Below are positions 10,806-23,076 of a stretch of DNA of 64,000 nt, in pieces. The DNA comes from Onchocerca lupi. Taxonomy: Eukaryota; Nematoda; Chromadorea; Rhabditida; Onchocercidae. Below the pieces are notes generated by a model, which did not search any database, was not told the DNA's origin, and saw nothing but the letters and a program-made list of their open reading frames with translations. The stretch is taken from assembly GCA_028564675.1 (NCBI GenBank), contig JAOVVO010000221.1, positions 47,590 to 111,589 on the forward strand, given 5' to 3'. Numbering within the stretch: position 1 is the stretch's first letter; the number at the start of each line of letters is the position of its first letter. Both the position numbers and the translations under genes were made by a program.

Positions 10806-12648
10806 ATATAATTCTCTCATAACCCACTGAATATTTTTAAATTTCTCTTATTTATATTTTATATTTATAATAAGTAGAGCAAAAATAAAAGAAAAATTGA
10901 AAGGACTAAAAATAGGCTTTTTTCATTTTCTTGTTTCGTCTCAGTTCCAACCCTTCCCTTGAAAATTTCATTTCATGCACTTTAGAAATCAATTGAAAAA
11001 AAATCAAATATTTTTTAATGTATAAAATGAAATGAACTTGTAATAAATTATTTACTTCTTATTCACTGGAATTAATTTTTATCTTCCCGCTCTTTTTATT
11101 TTATTATTTACATTATATAATGTGACAAGTTTTATATGTGAAAGTAATCATCTAATAGAATTTGATGATTTGCAAATTAAAATTGATGCATTGAATTTGT
11201 GAGCAAATATGATTGGTTCATTTTGAATAATAACAATGGGAAATAAGTTTTAATAATATTAAACTTAGAGCATTTCTTCATGCATATACAAATCCTTTTT
11301 TTTCTTTTTTTTTTTTCATTTTGATGAACAACCCATAACATGAACTGTAATATCATTAAGATCTTAGATAGCAAATTTGATGAAGAATTATTGTTTTGGA
11401 TTGAATTTGAATGAATTATCAATTTTTCTGAAACTTTCAAAAAGAAAAAATAGACCTAGCAGCCGAACATATTTATTTCAAAAAATCTTTTGAGAAAAAT
11501 GAAATAAATATGGTAATCTTTATTTTGGCTTTTATGATATTTCGATTTTTGTTTATACCATTTCGAGCCTATGAGAAAAAAAATACCATTCTGAGCCTAT
11601 GAAAACTTCTCATTAATTTGCTTATTTATTGATTTTCTTCGGATATAATTACTGAAATTGCTACCTAAATGACTATTTCTTATCTTTAAAATATGGAATT
11701 TCAATAAGACTTCTGTCAGACCAAAATTTCGACATAATCCAAATAGCAAAAATTCCAATATTTCTCAAACAAATACGTCACTTATCCATATCGCGACACA
11801 ATAGCCTTTGTTCTTTCATCTTCCAATCTGTTAATATAGCTCATGAATATTTTCGAAAAGGTTGTAAAATATGCTAATTATGTGAAATGTTTTTTTAAAT
11901 TTTTTTAAAAATATTTTATAAAAAAAAAAAACATTTATAAAGATTAATGCTTGTGTGTACATTGTCTAAAGAGTGGGTTATAAATCGTGTTATTTGTCAG
12001 AATATTCTAATGACTAAAACTTGTATGCTTTGTTTTTATTGCATTGTCTATCTCTAATCATTTGATCCTTGTCCTGATACCAAACTTTTTTTGTATAATT
12101 AATATGCTGCAAAATTTACGTTTACAGTCGATACCAAGAATTGTCCACATAAAAAGGAACTTTTTTGAGTCAACTTCATCAATATTCTACAATATCAATG
12201 TCACAGTTCATTGTCTTCAGCATTAGTGTTAGCTACGGTTCAATTCCCAATTCGATTTCGAAAATTTAACAATTTTCAACAGTATAAGTGAGAATTTAGC
12301 AAGAGCAGCAGCAGTAAAGAAGCGGAAAAAAGAAAAACGAAAAGTACAACAACGTATCGAATAAAATTCAAAGGACTGTTAGTATATTTTTATTGTTTAC
12401 AGTTATTATTCATTTAATCTTTACTATTATATTGTTTATTTTAATCTTTTTTCTTTTATTATTTTGTATGTAATATCGTATAAACATAATAAAAGCTATT
12501 TGTTGACCTGATGAAGTGACAACTGCAAGGTGAGTGACATCTCCACTCCAATCCTATCGGTTTATAAACCAAAGTACAAGCTATCAGAATTTTTTTTCCC
12601 CAAACAACTTCTTAATAAATCGATTTCTGCTCATATTATACGCAAAGT

Positions 12649-12686
<38 letters not shown>
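10806..12686. other. Intergenic, nothing identified
   Basis: AT-rich sequence before the F-box gene. No exon with matched splice sites and no RNA gene was recognised. A ~35-base T tract ends at 12683 and forms the polypyrimidine tract of the next gene's trans-splice-like acceptor. Confidence 0.5.
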
Positions 12687-12688
<2 letters not shown>

Positions 12689-15600
12689 GGATGCAATAAC
12701 AAAATCGCCCGGGCGGTATTGGCCTGTGTCGAGCAAATATGATGCAATCGATAGAAAATATAAGTTTTTTAAGGCGTGAGTTCTCTTTTATCATTAAAGT
12801 TGTTGGACAGAGTTCAAGAAATAGAAGATTTCCTCTTAGAAATTCTGACTTGGAATATTTATTCTGTCAGATTGTATTTCAATCGAATTGAAAGTTTTAC
12901 AGAATACTTTTTCTTTTCATTTTTAAAACTTCTTTTTCCTAATCAATTTTAGTTCTCATGCTAAGCAAATGCAAAGATATTACCCATTAACACAACCTGG
13001 TCAAAGCTCATACTTATCTCAACAACACAGTACCACTACTTTTTTAAAATCTCAGGTGATTCAATTTTCATATCGATGTAGCAATTTAGACTTGCTTTTT
13101 AATATATTTTATTTTATTTCATCCTCAAGAAAATAATAAAGTGAAAATTTTCAGATTTTAATCGGAAATGAAATGGCCGAATTTACGACCGATTCAAATG
13201 TCAAGAAGGTATTTTCTATCATACAGTATTAGGAAAAATAACTGAGTTTCACGAGCGATTGAAAATGAATTCAATGAAAATCTTTCCAACTATTTTTCAT
13301 TCATTAAAAAAATTGCTCACTAGATAAACGATTTACCGAATGATATATTGTTGATAATATTTGATTACTGTCATCCGATTGATCTGATTCATTGTTTCTC
13401 TTTGGTTTCGCGCCGTTGGAATTATTTGGCTAATCATAGCGCTTTATTCACCGAAGTTCGAGTATTAATTAACGATCTCTCATTGAAATATGGCAGTGTA
13501 AAAAAATTCTTTCAGAGAGTAAGTTTTATGCAACGATTTTTCTGCCTAGTAATATTTTATGCAACGATTTTTTTTGCCTGATAATACTTTATGCGACGAT
13601 TTTTTGCCTTATAATATCAATTAATCAATAAAGAAAATTTTCGTAATTTATCGATCATAATTAATCAAAATCACGACCAAAGACTTGTCATTTTGCCTTG
13701 AAATTACTTTCCTTTTGTTTATCTACAATAATGAGTTGAAATGTAAATACTAGTTGATTTCTTTCATATATTTTCAGACTTCGCACTATCTTCGAAAATT
13801 ATGTATTCATTGTTCGGTATTCTTACCATCTGCTCAAGTTAATGCATTATTCGATATTTGTTTTCCTAACGTCATCCATCTCGATATTGGCTCCTTTAAA
13901 AGTATAAATTGAAATTATTAAAGACAAAATTGAAATTAAAAAAGATTACCTCTATAGGAGAATTGTTGCAAGAATAATAAAAATAATAAATCTTGACAAG
14001 ATTTGATTTTTTTTTTTTTGAAATTGAAATATTTTTTTATTTAAATATTTTTTTTCTTTGCAGAAATGAATACTACATTGTTGAAAAAGTTATCAGATTG
14101 CTTTCCCAATGTTGAAACATTACATATGGATGAATTGGAGATAGTATGTGATTTATATTGGAAACCGCATGAAAATTGCTCTAATTATTATTTAGCACTG
14201 ATATGATTATAACTATCACTGCTATGATTATTTTTAAACAGTTGATTTTTTACCATTATTTTCACAAAATTTTTCTAATTTAATTTAACAATATGTCAAA
14301 ATTTTTGGATAATATTTTATTAATTTAATTTTAATTAGTGTAATGCTTTGAATGTTATTTCTTTTATAGTGTTCATTTTGTGGCAAAAATGGTGAAGAAT
14401 GGAATGAAGTAGTGGAAATGTTATTTGGAGATGAGAATATTTTCCCGAAAGTACAAAATTTTTTCATGGGCAATATACAACAATATTGCAGGGAAACTGG
14501 TGCAAAATTATCAGTTTGTAAACGTCCATTAAATTTATTATACATTCATACCGGAGCAGCCAGAATAAAGTAAGTTTTATTCTTTTTGAAAATTACTTTA
14601 GCAACAGTTATTGGCTGATGTTGATCTTTTAAAAGATTTTGTAGTTTAATTTTATGAATTATATGACTTTTTTTTTTATAATTTTATGATTTTGTATTTT
14701 GAAGCTTTATTATTTGAAAATTACTTGATACATGTTTTTTTATTAATCATTATCATATTCATTAGCATTACTAACACATGTTCATTAATACTGCTGTTTT
14801 TTAGTTTTAGCGAAATCAAAACTTCACCATGGACTTCAACACTTACCGAACTTCATCTTGGACATTGCATTAAAAATGAAGATTTTCGATATATTGCTGA
14901 TTTGCAGAATTTAAAAAGATTCTCATTAGCTGCCTGTTTTTATGCCTCTGATGAAGATATTGCTCCTTTAAAAGTAAGCGAAAAAAAATCTTCAAAAATA
15001 TGGCTTAACCTTCTCAATTTTTAATTTCAAAAACAACTTTTGTACTTTTCGTGTTTTTGTAATTTTTTTTTTCGTGCACTTTTTGTTTTTAAAGATTAAA
15101 TGATTTACACTGCTAATTTCGCAAGAATGTATCGATTTAATTGCTCAATCATAATGCTTTTTCGTTTTGAGAATTTATTCATACTTAATTCGATTTCAAT
15201 CTTTGATATTCTGATTATCATTTTTACAATAAAACGATTAATGTTATTTTGGCTTACTTTTTTTTTTTTTTTTTTTTTATTAATTTTTTGATGTTGCAGA
15301 ATTTGTACAATTTGGAAGAGCTACGGATGAATTATGATTGCGATGATAGCAATCTTTCCACTGAAGGAATGATTAATTTATTTACTTTGCCAAACAAAGG
15401 ACCTGAAAAATCATTCCCATATAAGCTCAAGCATTTAGAAATTGCATTTTTGTATGCATGCAGAACCGATCTTTTGAAAGCTATTAATCAAAAATATGTT
15501 GATTTTTTCTTTTCTTTTTTTTTTTTTTTTTTGTTATTCAAATTATCATAAAAATGCACAAATTTTGGTTGCAGTAACAGTGAATCGCAGAAAGTTATAA

Positions 15601-16677
15601 ATTGAGATTCATGCGAAATACTTTTTGGATTAATATATTTGTTGGAGACGGAATATTATATCATTAGAAAATTAAATATCAATCATTATAGTTGTCCAGA
15701 ATTGAGAACACTTGGTTTATCATTCAATAAATATATGGATGACGAAGCTATGCCATTTATTATTAATAATTTCAAGTGAATAAATTTTCCCTTTTAATTA
15801 TATTTTAATTGTTAATTTTCTTCTTAAAATTTTCATTCTTTTTATTAAACAAAGCTGAATTTTCATTTTACCATTTTGAGAATCAATTTGGTATTGAAAA
15901 GTAAACTTCAATTCATATTTCATACATTGCGATTTGCAGGTCTGGAATATTAAAATATTTTTTTTTTAAAAATAATAACTCTAAAAAGCCAGCGGATAAG
16001 TTCATATCTAAAACAATTAGATTAGAATCTTTGATGTGTTAATCATCTTGAAACAGTTTTGAAGTGAAATATTTACATGGCAATCTACATTGTAAGAAAA
16101 ACAAATAATATTTCTTTTTTTCAGACATTTAGTTTTTTTGGATTTAAGCCATCTTGGAGATTGCTATAAGGATGAAGTTTGGAATAATTTAAACAACGAT
16201 AATTTGCCTAATTTACATCTCCTCAAACTTCATGGAAATAAAGTAATCGTGTATACAGGAAATGGATATGACTCACTTGAATATCGTTCAAAATTAAATG
16301 AATAACATTCAGTTCTTATTTTGATGGATAGAATTTGCAAAATTACAAACTTAACTAATTTTCTGATATTTTTAAACTTTTATGCATAATCGAGAATAAT
16401 TGCAATCGACTATGTCAGTAAATATAAATCATACTGAAAATGAGGCAGTTTTTTCTTTTTCTTTTTTTTTTTTTTTTTTAAGGTTAATATTGAAAATTTA
16501 CAACGCCTAAATTTGAAACGGCCCAAACTGTTAATTTCAACCAAACGGAATTATTTTATTAATTGGACCGAAACTGAATTTGATTATGTTTTTAATGATA
16601 TTTTTGATGGTGATATTATAGCGGTAGTGAACGATTTATGCCAAATCGATGGATTGCGTGATTTCACGATAGACTAA
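12687..16677 (+). CDS. F-box / leucine-rich-repeat protein, frame break at one junction
   Basis: Twelve exons: 12687-12775, 12953-13055, 13155-13208, 13324-13518, 13778-13901, 14064-14143, 14370-14569, 14805-14973, 15300-15497, 15692-15775, 16125-16242, 16483-16677 (TAA). The product would be about 535 aa. Residues ~83-125 are an F-box (INDLPNDILLIIFDYC, LVSRRWNYLA), which in this family binds SKP1. The rest holds irregular leucine-rich repeats (LTELHLGHC, LKHLEIAFLYAC, CPELRTLGLSFN, LVFLDLSHLGDC) for substrate binding in an SCF ubiquitin ligase. Phases match at ten of eleven junctions. Exon 9 to 10 needs a phase-2 donor, but the only GT (15498) is phase 0, so the frame breaks there. One base fewer in the A run at 15490-15494 would repair it. 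The start lies 3 bases after a long T tract plus AG, typical of trans-splicing. It may be real or a young pseudogene. Confidence 0.7.
13525..13610. repeat. Three-copy ~33-base repeat in F-box intron 4
   Basis: Units resembling TTTTATGCAACGATTTTT followed by TGCCT.ATAATA occur three times just after the exon-4 donor. The first copy includes bases close to the donor site. Confidence 0.7.
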
Positions 16678-17399
16678 TTTATGTTAGTTTATTAAACCAT
16701 TAAATGATATGAAATCTATTTTTCATTTACTTTATTTTTATTTTTATTTTTTAATAATTTAGTTTCTACTTTGCATTTATTGATTTGTGCTATTTCATAA
16801 ACTTTTCGTCAGTTTTTTTTAAATTATTTGTTATCAAAAAAAAATATATATATATATATATATGTCATTTTCAGTTACGACAACATTGGTGTCAACATTT
16901 TGATGCATTTCATCGTCAATGGGTTTTTATGATGAGAAATTGAAAAATTGGAAGCGAATTAATTTTAAATGAGCCATACTTTATTTCCGGCTCATTTTAG
17001 AATTAATTTCAAATTCTAAATCAAAATTTAAATATCATTCAATTCCATTCACACTAGAAACAGTGGTAATAAATGTATTATACATAGGCAAGTCAGTTCA
17101 GTGATAGAAGAGAAAATAAATAGAATACTTAAGGTTATATAATCAGAATATTAAATGAATAAGCGATTAAACATGCAAAACTTTCACTGAGCAAATCTAC
17201 AACATATGGCAATGCAATTTTACATATACAAATAAATGAAAGAATTAATTCGCTCTTACTTTGCTATAAATATCGAATTAAACCATCGCAAACCATTTCA
17301 ATGGATTACTTGAAATTCGATGAAAAGTTGAAAAATTAATTAATTTAATATGTGCTTCTTAACTAAAGCGCTTCACTTATCTTTTAGCTTCTTCTTCTG
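16678..17399. other. Intergenic after the F-box gene
   Basis: Probable 3' UTR and spacer. It contains an (AT)n microsatellite at about 16843-16863. No gene was recognised. Confidence 0.5.
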
Positions 17400-17900
17400 T
17401 GCGGAGTAAAATCAGTAACTTGAGCAAAGACATTGTTTCAAAATTAATTTTAAATTTTTTTGAAAAAAAAAAGTGAATCAAAAATAATTTAATATTGTAT
17501 AAAAGAAAAAGCATCGGAATTGATTGAAATCTCCGTGAAGAACTGAAAGGCGCTAGTTACTGTATTCATTTATACTATAATTATACTGTAAAATACTGTG
17601 TAGAAAAATTAATGACATAACATTTCTGTACAAAATAAAGTCGGTAACTAAATAAAGACACTGTTTTTAGAATTAATCTGAAGTCCTCTTAAAAGTAATT
17701 TAATGGCTTAAAAAGGAAAAAAACCACGAAATTAATTCCGTAAAAAAAAAGGGGGCTTTAACTACCATATTCAGTTATACCATAATTTTATTGTAAATAC
17801 TGTGTAGAAAAATTATAAGTGCAATGCAATCTTTCATTTCCTTTTAAATGAGCTGCGACTTTTGTAATTAATTAATTAATACGCGCTACTGTACAAAATA
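17400..17900. repeat. Degenerate tandem duplication, unit about 235 bases
   Basis: Copy 1 (about 17405-17635) and copy 2 (about 17640-17830) share, in order, a GTAACT...AAAGACA.TGTTT block, a TACTGTATTCATTTATAC-like block, and ATACTGTGTAGAAAAATTA. CTGTACAAAATAA occurs after both copies (17627 and 17890). This may be a fragment of a larger repeat family. Confidence 0.7.
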
Positions 17901-18267
17901 ATATTATTCTATTACTTTCCATCAAGTACATCTGTTGATGTCGTAACGTTGCGAATATTTTGCCGATTTCCGTATATTGAATAATTTATTTTTCAGGAAT
18001 TGATTTGTTATCAGTATGATGATTATTTGAAATAACAAATTGACAATAAAGTTGAAATACATGCTTATGACTTTCATATACAGTAAGACTATAATTTGAC
18101 AGTCCTTCGGGACAATTATCGGAAGGAGTATGAAGCTGTATCATCGGCATGATAATTTCTTATCATATTCACCACGATGTAAAACATAGTTATCTGGTAG
18201 CTTGTAGTAAAAGTTCTGGAATCTTTCCAATCGAATCCTTACAGAATCTAGATTATCATGCAAATAG

Positions 18268-18483
18268 ATGAATCCCCAGCTATCAGGATATCAATATTAT
18301 CATTATCATTCCCATTACTATGCTCAGTATAGTAGATTATCAGTTCTACAAGCACGTGAACATCACGATTTATGTGTCATCTGTCAAGCATTCTGTTACG
18401 ATTGGTCATATTCCACATTTATCATTGCTTCATTTCTTCTGATAGATGGAAATTCTGATAATGAAGCATCTGAATGGCTATAA
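18268..18483 (+). other. 71-codon ORF of unknown nature
   Basis: An ATG-started frame begins with a Tyr/His-rich part (YQYYHYHSHYYAQY). It contains a DLCVICQAFC pair of Cys-x2-Cys-like positions and ends in an acidic stretch. An AG acceptor-like site at 18242 lies just upstream. There are no homologues I can name and no clear partner exon, so chance is a real possibility. Confidence 0.2.
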
Positions 18484-18902
18484 TTGATAATTTCTCCAAT
18501 CTAAAATTCACATTTTCCCATTTCTTTTTTTCATTATAAATAAATGATATCAGTTTTAGTCTCACTCAACAATAAAAAAAAAGCAGTAATTTTTAAGGCA
18601 CAATTTAAATTTCACAATTTTCCCATCATTTTTCGATTGTCATTAGCAGTGATTTTTGTAAAATTTCTTTCTTTTGATTAATTCCAGTATAAAAAGATTA
18701 CCTGAAAGGTAAATAATTCAACATATAATTGATCATTTGCAGTTTTTTTTTTTTTATGCTAATTATAATAATCGTAAATCAGTTTGTTGTATTCTACTAC
18801 AATTTGTTGCATTCGTTAAATTCAATCAGGAAACTTTTTGCTGAAAATTTTCCTAAAAAATATTCTATTGTTGGGGAAATTATAGAAAAAATTCATGTAA
18901 GC
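18484..18902. other. Spacer; one possible isolated exon
   Basis: Mostly AT-rich. A short coding-like piece at about 18831-18898 (includes NFPKKYSIVGEIIEKIH) is flanked by AG and GTAAGC, but it has no partner I can join it to. Confidence 0.2.
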
Positions 18903-19575
18903 TTACATGGCAATTATTTGATTTTTTTTTGTGAATCCTACTATTATTCTGCAATTCGTTTCCTTCAACTGCTCATTTTCTAGATGTCGTCGAATACTAT
19001 TTATAGCATTCATGAATTGTAAAGAATGGAAAAAAAGGATCTGAAAATATAATTTAATAAAAGCATGTTTTTGTAATTTTATAAACTTTCTTGTAATCGA
19101 ATTATTTGAATATTTAAAAAATTGATTTAGCATGTTGGATTTTGATTGCTTTGAATGCATTATAGTTCGTGTATCTTCACATGATACTATCCAATCGTGT
19201 ACAGTTTCGTTCTGAAATTGAGCAATTTCTTGAAAACTTGTCAAGTTCAAATTTGAATAAATCCGAAAATTCAATTTATTCCTACTAATAAGAATAGAAA
19301 TAACCTTTTAATTTATCTTCCTTCAACAAAATCATGCCTTGAAGCCAAAATGTCAAACAATTAGTGTCCAAATAAATTGTCTCAAAGTCAGAAAAATATT
19401 TGAGAAACGGGCCAAGAAAAAACATTGAGAAACTCGGTCTTCCCATATTTACTATATCATCTCTTTCTATTCTAATTAATTTATTTCGAAAAAATTGCAT
19501 CATAAAAATTTTAAGACTTTTTTTTTTTCCGTAATTCATCTCATTTAGTAATAATATTAATAATGAATTATGCAT
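18903..19575 (-). other. Possible decayed gene fragments
   Basis: On the minus strand two stop-free pieces (19575-19285 and 19274-18903) have coding-like composition, for example ETIYLDTNCLTFWLQG and ETVHDWIVSCEDTRTI. Stops separate them, and splice sites are weak. I cannot assign a family. They may be relics of a leucine-rich gene, or chance ORFs. Confidence 0.2.
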
Positions 19576-20159
19576 AATTGTGTATTATTCAATGTTTAAT
19601 TGGCAAAAATGAAATGAAATTGAACTATTTGAATATTATTATTTCAATAATTAAATTAAATCCCTTTTATCTACGATAACTTTTAAAGCAGATACTCTAA
19701 CAATTGAAATCATGATATCATATGCTTGATATTATTATGTCATCCAAGTTTGTGTGTCTCTCATGCGTAAATGTCGTGCTTCACGTGTAACTCCACGCTC
19801 AAATAACGCTATCTATTCAGCAATGATGTATTTTTATGCTACTTTATTTGAAATTAAAACCTACAGCAATTGTTTTACAAATTTCGCTATGTTGGATGTA
19901 TTTTTTCAATTCTATCTTTTGAATTTGCTTATATCTGTTGAATTTTTCTTTTATAGGCATAAAAAGTATCGTCTTAGTAAGAAGGAATTACGGCTGTCAT
20001 ATATTTCTCGACCCTTGACCTTAATTCTCCTTCTTTATGCAAGTCAAACTTGGATTTCCTAATAGAGAATCACAATTTCTGTGTTGTATACCATACAATT
20101 TCAACATTTCACTCAACGTTAGATCGGTATTATATTATGAAACTATTACCAGAAATAAT

Positions 20160-20620
20160 TAATGGTAGAAATAGCTACGGTGGTTGCTAGTTGCAAGCTA
20201 TGGTGCCAATATATTTATTAATTGATTAAGCAATAAGTAATATACTTGTTTAAGCTGGGATGTTTGCCTTATTTCAGGAAGTTTATCCGAATTTTCATTT
20301 AATTATTCTGAAAATTTCGGGATATGATAAAGTAGAAATTATAGTGGATAAGAATTAATGTGGTTTTGTTTTTTCTATAGCTTGAATATTGTATTTCTTC
20401 ATCCAATCTTCATAAGACTTCTATACTCTAAAATTATCATTATTTTTAGATTGACTTGGATACAATTGATGTAAGCAATTTGAATCGATAATTCTTGTTT
20501 CGTCATGAAAACACTGTTAAACCAAAGGCAATCATTGGCGTAGAAGCAATTCGTTCATTTGCTCCTAATATGAAATTTGTGTGCTATCATGATTCGATGT
20601 TAAAATATGTTATGTATTTT
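20160..20620 (+). pseudogene. UBA2: Relic of UBA2, SUMO-activating enzyme subunit
   Basis: Two pieces with exon-like borders join in phase: 20278-20343 (LKISGYDKVEII) and 20450-~20602. The second reads IDLDTIDVSNLNR, a stop TAA at 20489-20491, FLFRHE, then a segment with KPKAIIGVEAIRSF and YHDSM. This is the nucleotide-binding (Rossmann) region of the E1 family; YHDSM favours UBA2 over UBA3. In UBA2 the residue after NLNR is Gln, so CAA has become TAA. A GGTGGT..TGC block near 20176 may be the eroded GAGGIG loop. No downstream UBA2 exon, including the catalytic-Cys region, was found. UBA2 normally pairs with SAE1 to charge SUMO; this copy cannot. Confidence 0.7.
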
Positions 20621-20932
20621 CAAGTACTATATTTCTCAAATATAACTATTGAATAACCTAAATAACAGGCTATAAAAGCAATTTGACAGGCTTGTATCAC
20701 ATCCGTTTTTAAAAGGCTATTGGAAATAGTATCTAGCAGTGCCGAATATTTTATAATTTTGAAATTTATATTTTTTATGAAAAAATTTGTAGTTTCAAAA
20801 ATCCAATAATGTTCCTAAGATTTTTTTTTTTTTATTCTTTACCTAAACTTCATTTATTACTTATCAATTTGCATAGATTCATTATCATCAGGACATAAAC
20901 TTGAGCAAAGCATACTGCACTGAAATCAAAAT

Positions 20933-20938
20933 TTTATT
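20933..20938 (-). terminator. Polyadenylation signal of RRP15
   Basis: AATAAA on the minus strand, about 50 bases after the RRP15 stop codon, at the expected spacing. Confidence 0.6.
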
Positions 20939-20986
20939 TGTCATCCGAAACAAACATATGACAAATCGCTATCTAAGCATTTACAT

Positions 20987-22337
20987 TCATTCCGATTCGG
21001 TCTCTGGTTCCGTTTTTATTCCAGAAGTATCTAAGTCATCCTCCGTTTCAGATTTAATTGCCATCTGACCATCGGACAGCCAATCTTTTTTTATATCATC
21101 TGCTTCATCCTAAATTTTACATTACATGATGGAGAAAACTTAGCTAATATGCAATTTATATCTGGCTGAAAAGAAATTTCATGTTCTCCGCTTTTATCAA
21201 TGGAATTACAGCAACCGAAGAAAAACATCTGAAATTAGATACCATAATTGTTTTTGATTCCAATCTCCTGTTGAAGCTTTCCGTAGAAATACCACACAAC
21301 CGACGTTTCTTGCTTGTCATAGTTGCTGCTGATGCATCTTTCAGCTTTTTCTGTCGTTCAGCTACTGCATTAAACAGCTGGACAACACCTCTATAAGCAA
21401 TCATTTTCCTAAATCGATACATTTGATCCTACTGACAGGATAACGGGTCGAGATAAATAATTAGCTTGCAGCTGCATTATCGATAGGAGAGACATCTGAG
21501 GGGTTTTCGACATTAAATTAAAAACGACTAAAAAAAGTACACTGTGCACAATTTTTTGGCCGAGAAATATTTTTGTTAGTTGGATCAATAAAAAACTCAT
21601 TGAGATCAATAAACTATTATACGTTGCAATGAGAAATATTGTTGGAATGTACTAAGAATTAAGAATGATAAAAATCAAGTGTTTTGATAAAATTGACTTA
21701 AAAGAAAAATGAACTTTGTTGCAAGATGAACAAAATTGCGTTCCTGTTCTCGATCCTGTACCGCATCTGGTAATACCATACCCATTCGATCCCATTCATG
21801 CTTTGCTGCATGTTTTGCTCGCAATTCACGTTTCGTATATTTCAGTTTTTTCTGCAAATTATAAAGAATTTATTACCAAAACAATTATTTCTTGCAAGTC
21901 TCCTAAGCGAAAAGAAAATAAAAATTCAACGAAATTATCTTCGCTGCAATTATTCTCCAATTATCCATTTGTCATCAAGTTAATATTCATCACAGTTATT
22001 TACATAAACTTCCCTATATTATTTTAAATTCTTAAAAATCGTGACGAAATGACTAACTTTCTGTTGCTTTCCGATATCATCATCAAAAACAACTGTATTC
22101 TGCTCATCCAACTTTCTCTGTTTTATGGGAGATTCTGAAAGGGATAAAATTAGCACAAAAAAAAAGTCTCTGAATGCCAATACTAATAAAGTTCAGAAGA
22201 ACTCCAGAAATCGAAATTTGAAAAACAATTATAAAATGAATAATGCATGCACAATTGATCGAACCATCATCTTCGCTTGAAGAAGTGAAACTTTCGCTGG
22301 AAGTGGAACATACTTCTTTCACGTCTAATTGATCCAT
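20987..22337 (-). CDS. RRP15: RRP15-like ribosomal RNA processing protein
   Basis: Five minus-strand exons: 22337-22265, 22134-22058, 21851-21715, 21390-21243, 21109-20987 (TGA). Phases match at every junction, giving 185 aa. The N terminus is Ser/acidic-rich. The core reads HEWDRMGMVLPDAVQDREQE, then RNFVHLATKGVVQLFNAV, and Lys-rich KKLKDASA; these are the hallmark blocks of the Rrp15 family. The C terminus keeps DWLSDGQMAI and ends in an acidic tail. Yeast Rrp15 is a nucleolar factor needed for pre-60S particles (27S pre-rRNA processing). At 185 aa this protein is shorter than yeast (~250) or human (~280), mainly in the charged N-terminal region. It is divergently arranged with the gene at 23077. 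Confidence 0.9.
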
Positions 22338-23076
22338 TTTGACGCGACGCAGCGTACGTTATTGAGCAATTGCAAAAACCCCGTGATATGCGTAGTGGAA
22401 CTACTGAAATTACGTGATATGCATTGTGAACTTTGAATTTCCTAAATATACATACAGTAAACAATAAGGAAGATTGACAAAAGAAATCTCGCATGAACAA
22501 ATCAAATACTTTGAAAGTGAAGACAGACATAATCCAACCATCAATCCTAGTCTCCATGTGCTGCAATAGGTTTGTTCACGTTAGACTTCCATGAAAACTT
22601 TGATCTCACGTCATTTCCACGGTAACGTAAAATGTGGGAGAGGAAGAAAGGAAACGCGTGTTTATTGAAGTTTTTCGGAATTTAATGGAAGATTTATGAC
22701 TTTTTAACCTTTTATTATTTAAAAATCGCATCATTTAATCTAATCAGCGTGAGCTTTGTATGTTTAAATTGGATTGAAAGTTTGCTTTTACGAAATAATT
22801 TGCAAATTTTCTAGTATCAGTACTAAATATTATTTCCTAGTATCTGGTATTGACAAGAAATATGTAAATTTTACCGACAAATTTCCTGTATAGCGAGATT
22901 TGGTAAACCCTTTTATTATGATCTATCTAGTATAACGCGCGGGTCATAGATTGCAGTTTGGATTTTCTACTTCAATAATTCTTTTTTTTTTCTTTTTTAC
23001 ATTCTTTGTAAATTTTGAAATCAGAATCTTTTGAATATTACCTTATCGAATTGTCAATTGCAGTTGTTGTATTGTT
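22338..23076. promoter_or_regulatory. Shared divergent 5' region of RRP15 and the 23-kb gene
   Basis: This 739-base interval lies between two start codons pointing away from each other. It contains a locally GC-richer patch (about 22338-22400 and 22600-22660). A trans-splice-like acceptor (CAATTGCAG, ending 23053) lies 23 bases before the ATG at 23077. Bidirectional promoter activity is inferred from the layout only. Confidence 0.4.

Noticed and set aside
19754..20062. Plus-strand 102-codon ORF with a basic start and hydrophobic middle
   Set aside because: Possible short exons (CRASR before GTAACT, HKKYRLSKKELR after TATAG) can be drawn but give no recognisable protein and do not join the UBA2 relic. 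Left unannotated.
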